DNA from: DRQF01 sp964559135
Lineage (GTDB): Bacteria; Planctomycetota; GCA-002687715; DRQF01
Direction: 5' to 3'
NCBI GenBank assembly: GCA_964559135.1
Contig: CAZLGG010000038.1
Location: 1-33,470 of the forward strand
Length of the DNA: 33,470 nucleotides
Both the position numbers and the translations under genes were made by a program. Positions 30,588 through 33,470 of the stretch are shown piece by piece. The notes beneath the pieces were generated by a model that had not been told where the DNA came from, ran no database searches, and saw only the letters and a list, made by a program, of their open reading frames with translations. Each line of letters starts with the position of its first letter. Position 1 is the first letter of the stretch.

Positions 30588-32903
30588 TCAGGCCTTCTCG
30601 AGCTTGACAGCGCAGATCTTGAACTCGGGCTGCTTCGAGCCCGGGTCATAGGCATCAATGGTCACGCGGTTGATGAGGCTGGGGTCGTCCTCCCAGCAGA
30701 AGGGGACGAAGATCATGCCCTCTCTGGGCCCCGCAATCAGTCGGGCCTTGGCCCAGGCCGTCCCGCGACGAGACGTGATCTTGACCCGAGTGCCGTTCTT
30801 GATGCCGAGACGTTTCGCATCCTTGGGATTGATCTCGCAGAAACACTCCGGGTAGGACCGACGCAACTCGCGCGCGCGCATGGTCATGGTCCCGGTGTGC
30901 CAATGCTCGAGCACGCGCCCCGTAGACAACACGAAGGGGTATTCGTCATCGGGGGGTTCCGACGGTCCGAGAGGCGGCCGCAGCCACACGGTCGCCCGAT
31001 ACTTCGGCGCCGCGTAGAACTTGATGTCACCGGGTTTCAGGCTGTTGTCGGCGTAGGGGCCGGCATCGAGGATGGGATCCTCTCCCTTCACGAATCGCCG
31101 CGAAGTCCCTGGGTGATTCGGAGTCGGCGCCGGCCACCTCACGCCTCGCTCATTCCGAAGACGTTCCCGTGTGATACCCCGGAAATCGTAGGCGGTGTCC
31201 CTGGAGGCCTCCCGCATCTCGTCCCAGATGTCGTCCGTGGTCTTGAATCTGCCTCCGATGTACCCCTTCGGCACGACACCTTTCTCTTCCAGCCTGGCGG
31301 CAAAGTCGAGGAGGACATCGAAATCGGAACGAGACTGGCCGGGAGCATCGATGATCTTGGGATGCAGTTGGTAGCGCCTCTCGGACATGCCGAAGACGCC
31401 GGTCTTCTCCGACCACATGGCTGCGGGAAGAACGACGTCCGCCAGTTCCGTCGTCCGCGTGGGATAGGCGTCGATCACGCAGATGAACGGCTTGCCCGGG
31501 CGGGGCTTGCCCATGGCGTCCCGATAGACGGTGGCGTTCGGCAAGGACTGCCCGGGATTCGTCGTCAGGATCAGCATCGCCTTGATCTCGTCCCGAGCCA
31601 GAGCTCGGAACATCTCGATGGTGTTCAGCCCGGGCTTGGGTGGGATGGTTCCAGGCTTGGCTCCCCAGAGTTTTTCCATCTCCTCGCGGTGCTTGGCTTT
31701 CTTGACGGAACGGCCGTACGGGAGGATGTGACACAGAGTGCCCGTGTCTCGGACACCGCCGCACGCGTTGGGCTGGCCGGTCAAGGAAAAGGGCGTCATC
31801 CCCGGCTTGCCGATCTGACCCGTGATGAGGTGCAGGTTGTGCATCAGGTTGTTGGCCCAGACGCCCCGCGATCTCTGATTCAGACCCATGGTCCAGAAGG
31901 ACATCGTAGGCCCCTTCGCGAAGAGGCGGGCGGCTTCCACGATCAAATCGGCCGGCACGCCGGATTGCAGCTCGGCCTTTCTCGGGGTGAAGCCCTCGAG
32001 GAACTTCACGTACTCCTCGAAACTTACGTTGACGGGCTTCCCGCCCTTCACGATCTTGAACTGGCAGTGCTTCGCGATGAAGTCCGGGTCGTGCAGGTTC
32101 TCCTTGATGATCACGTGAGCCATCGAGTGGAAGACGGGCAGGTCGAAGCCGGGCTTGGGATCCAGCATCACGTCAGCGATCTCGGCGATCGGACTTCTCC
32201 GTGGGTCCAGGACGATGACGAGGACGTCCTTCCGAGCCTGCTTGGCGGCCAGAATGCGGTCGAAGATCACGGGGTGACACTCCGCCGTATTCGAGCCCAC
32301 GAGAAAGAAGACCTTGGCGTGATCGATGTCATCGTAGGAGCCCATGGGCTCGTCCTTGCCGAAGGTCGTGACGTAGCCGCCCACGGCGCTGGCCATGCAG
32401 AGTCTGGGATTGCCCTCGACGTTGTTCGTGCCGATGCCTCCCTTGAAGAGGCGGTTGGCAAGATAGCTCTCCTCCGACATGGCCTGCCCCGACCCATAGA
32501 AGGCCACCGAATCCGGTCCATGCTTCTGAATGGACTCGGCAAACTTCGAGGCCACGAGCTCCATCGCCTCGTCCCAGGAGGCGTCCTTCAAGACCCCGTT
32601 CTTCCGGATCTGCGGGACTTTCAGGCGATCCTTCGCCTGAACGATCTTGGGCAGGAAGAGAGACTTCGCACACACCAATCCCTTCGTCGTCGGGTGCTTG
32701 GGATCACCCCGCAGAGCCACGAAACGCCCGTCGCGCACTCCCAACATCACACCACACCCGGTCCCGCAGAACCGACATACCGATTTGACCCAGCGAATCG
32801 GTTCGGGTCGCAGGACGCTCTCTGCGACCGCGTTTCCGCTGGTCGCTGCCACGACGGCGGACACGGCCGCCGTCTTCATGAATTCTCTTCGCGTGGATCT
32901 CAT
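30588..32903 (-). CDS. napA: Periplasmic nitrate reductase, molybdopterin catalytic subunit
   Basis: NapA reduces nitrate to nitrite in the periplasm using bis-MGD molybdenum and one 4Fe-4S cluster. The 771-residue protein has a Tat signal (STRREFMKTAAVSAVVAA). The cluster motif CRFCGTGCGVMLGV gives Cys43, 46 and 50, with Cys78 in KGLVCAKSLF. The Mo ligand is Cys169 in NPRLCMASAVGGY, the Nap-type cysteine. Cofactor-binding blocks follow, including GLNQRSRGVWANN, GQPNACGG and the C-terminal LSTGRVLEHWHTGTMT. E. coli NapA has about 828 residues, so this is on the short side. AGGAGG lies six bases before the ATG, which overlaps the napD stop as ATGA. Neighbours napD, napB, napG and napH confirm the identity against assimilatory or formate-type relatives. 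Confidence 0.97.
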   Translation of the reverse strand: MRSTRREFMKTAAVSAVVAATSGNAVAESVLRPEPIRWVKSVCRFCGTGCGVMLGVRDGRFVALRGDPKHPTTKGLVCAKSLFLPKIVQAKDRLKVPQIRKNGVLKDASWDEAMELVASKFAESIQKHGPDSVAFYGSGQAMSEESYLANRLFKGGIGTNNVEGNPRLCMASAVGGYVTTFGKDEPMGSYDDIDHAKVFFLVGSNTAECHPVIFDRILAAKQARKDVLVIVLDPRRSPIAEIADVMLDPKPGFDLPVFHSMAHVIIKENLHDPDFIAKHCQFKIVKGGKPVNVSFEEYVKFLEGFTPRKAELQSGVPADLIVEAARLFAKGPTMSFWTMGLNQRSRGVWANNLMHNLHLITGQIGKPGMTPFSLTGQPNACGGVRDTGTLCHILPYGRSVKKAKHREEMEKLWGAKPGTIPPKPGLNTIEMFRALARDEIKAMLILTTNPGQSLPNATVYRDAMGKPRPGKPFICVIDAYPTRTTELADVVLPAAMWSEKTGVFGMSERRYQLHPKIIDAPGQSRSDFDVLLDFAARLEEKGVVPKGYIGGRFKTTDDIWDEMREASRDTAYDFRGITRERLRNERGVRWPAPTPNHPGTSRRFVKGEDPILDAGPYADNSLKPGDIKFYAAPKYRATVWLRPPLGPSEPPDDEYPFVLSTGRVLEHWHTGTMTMRARELRRSYPECFCEINPKDAKRLGIKNGTRVKITSRRGTAWAKARLIAGPREGMIFVPFCWEDDPSLINRVTIDAYDPGSKQPEFKICAVKLEKA

Positions 32904-33208
32904 GACACACCTCCTGGGGTAGCGCTCGCCGCGCCGTCGAAACTCGACGCTTCATCAAGCTCCAAGGACACGGGAAAGACGCCGAGGACGCCTTCCAATC
33001 GAGCCAATCTGCCTGCAATCACATCGTGGACCGCGTCGATGGACAGGCCCTCGACGACGACTCCGAACATGTCTCCGCGGTCGAGATCGAAGGTCTCCAA
33101 ACCCTCCAACTCCTCCGCACGCCGACGAATTTCCGCGAGATCCGCGGTTCTCGCGCGCACGTAGGCGCCCACCACCGCCAGAGTCTCATCTTGCGTCGTT
33201 TCATTCAC
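32900..33208 (-). CDS. napD: NapD-type Tat-signal chaperone for NapA
   Basis: NapD binds the Tat signal of NapA and holds it in the cytoplasm until cofactors are inserted. The 102-residue protein has the ferredoxin-like fold of the family: VVGAYVRARTADLAEIRRRAEEL, cited here as strand plus helix (about 11-34), then FDLDRGDMFGVVVEG, helix AVHDVIAGRLARLEGV and strand FPVSLELDE. I chose GTG at 33208, with GAGGG eight bases upstream and an 8-bp overlap with the preceding gene. An in-frame ATG at 33250 would add a Pro/Arg-rich piece that does not fit the family. It overlaps napA by 4 bp. The last 15 residues are a polar tail. Confidence 0.88.
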   Translation of the reverse strand: MNETTQDETLAVVGAYVRARTADLAEIRRRAEELEGLETFDLDRGDMFGVVVEGLSIDAVHDVIAGRLARLEGVLGVFPVSLELDEASSFDGAASATPGGVS

Positions 33209-33470
33209 AGCTTCGTCCCTCGCATGGGGCGGCGGGGGCCTCCAAGGCATCCGCCGCTTCGCAAAGCGATCGGTAATAGTCCTCCACATCCAATCCGAGG
33301 AGCGTGGCCCCGTAGATTTCTGCTTCTTCGAACGTGACGATGTCTCCGTAATTGATTTTCACCACGTGGTAGGCCACGAGCCGCGGAAGCAACGCGGTGT
33401 CACTCTGGAAACGGGGATGGACGTGTAGCCGGAAACCCGCACCGGGCGATGCGCCCAGGGGTTCAGCCCA
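33201..33470 (-). CDS. Unrecognised gene upstream of napD (5' end outside window)
   Basis: The frame is open from the window edge to a stop at 33201, giving at least 89 C-terminal residues. I do not recognise it. Visible parts are LLPRLVAYHVVKINYGDIVTFEEAEIYG (cited in parts), LLGLDVEDYYRSL and an Ala/Cys-rich end (APCEGRSCE). A TTG start at 33392 is possible but has no ribosome site and the frame continues upstream, so it is probably part of a longer protein. It overlaps napD by 8 bp, so it is a member of the nap operon, perhaps an assembly factor; that is context only. Confidence 0.6.
   Translation of the reverse strand, partial: WAEPLGASPGAGFRLHVHPRFQSDTALLPRLVAYHVVKINYGDIVTFEEAEIYGATLLGLDVEDYYRSLCEAADALEAPAAPCEGRSCE

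Noticed and set aside
30588..32903. Formate dehydrogenase or assimilatory nitrate reductase instead of NapA
   Set aside because: The Tat signal, the NPRLCMASAV Mo-ligand Cys block and the napD/napB/napG/napH neighbours fit periplasmic nitrate reductase best.
30897..33164. Long open frame of 755 codons on the plus strand
   Set aside because: Antisense to napA and napD. No motif, no ribosome site, and the codon mirror of a well-supported gene.
1..33470. tRNA, rRNA, CRISPR or mobile elements
   Set aside because: Intergenic gaps are short and I saw no cloverleaf, no regularly spaced repeats, no transposase or integrase, and no target-site duplications.

Overview
The window is GC-rich and densely packed bacterial DNA. 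It looks like a chromosomal segment of a Planctomycetota-type bacterium. That placement is an inference. It rests on the large secreted FG-GAP, Cys-rich and Asn/Gly/Asp-rich proteins with simple Sec signals, an orphan degenerate pseudopilin, and secretin-N-like repeat proteins. I found no rRNA, tRNA, CRISPR array, insertion sequence or phage gene.

Layout. 1-2016 (+): the end of a 2-oxoacid dehydrogenase E1 beta gene, then panB. 2020-3252 (-): a compact UvrD-like ATPase. 3439-5300 (+): a membrane hybrid histidine kinase overlapping a small BON-like lipoprotein. 5326-7044 (-): a secreted FG-GAP repeat protein. 7445-8473 (+): a secreted protein resembling secretin N-domains. 8789-9100 (-): ribosome hibernation factor. 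9293-17745 (+): a cbb3-type cytochrome oxidase operon of about 8.5 kb. It runs diheme cytochrome c, ccoN, ccoO, two small membrane proteins, copper P-type ATPase, SafE/DsbD-like membrane protein, NapH/CcoG-like polyferredoxin, CBS pair, hemerythrin. 17739-19037 (-): a Cys-rich secreted protein. 19224-19718 (+): a pseudopilin-like protein. 19706-22187 (-): a methyltransferase and an MsbA-like ABC exporter. 22324-24443 (+): a TPR lipoprotein with an apparent frameshift and a secreted protein ending in a clear terminator. 24570-25478 (+): a tandem universal stress protein. 25487-33470 (-): a periplasmic nitrate reductase operon (unknown partial gene, napD, napA, a four-heme napB, napG, napH) running directly into hsp20 and lon.

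Together the genes describe a respiratory and stress island. It carries a high-affinity oxidase for low oxygen, with its copper supply and assembly factors, and nitrate as alternative acceptor through Nap. Around these sit functions typical of slow or oxygen-limited growth: ribosome hibernation factor, universal stress protein, hemerythrin, small heat-shock protein and Lon.

Most notable are: (1) a NapB that is a tandem duplication with four CxxCH sites on a long lipoprotein-like stalk; (2) a cbb3 operon in which the CcoP role appears split between a separate exported diheme cytochrome and a 63-residue membrane peptide; (3) hsp20-lon translationally chained to the nap operon; (4) a likely +1 frameshift separating a lipoprotein signal from its TPR domain. 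All functional calls are from motifs read by eye; no database search was possible.
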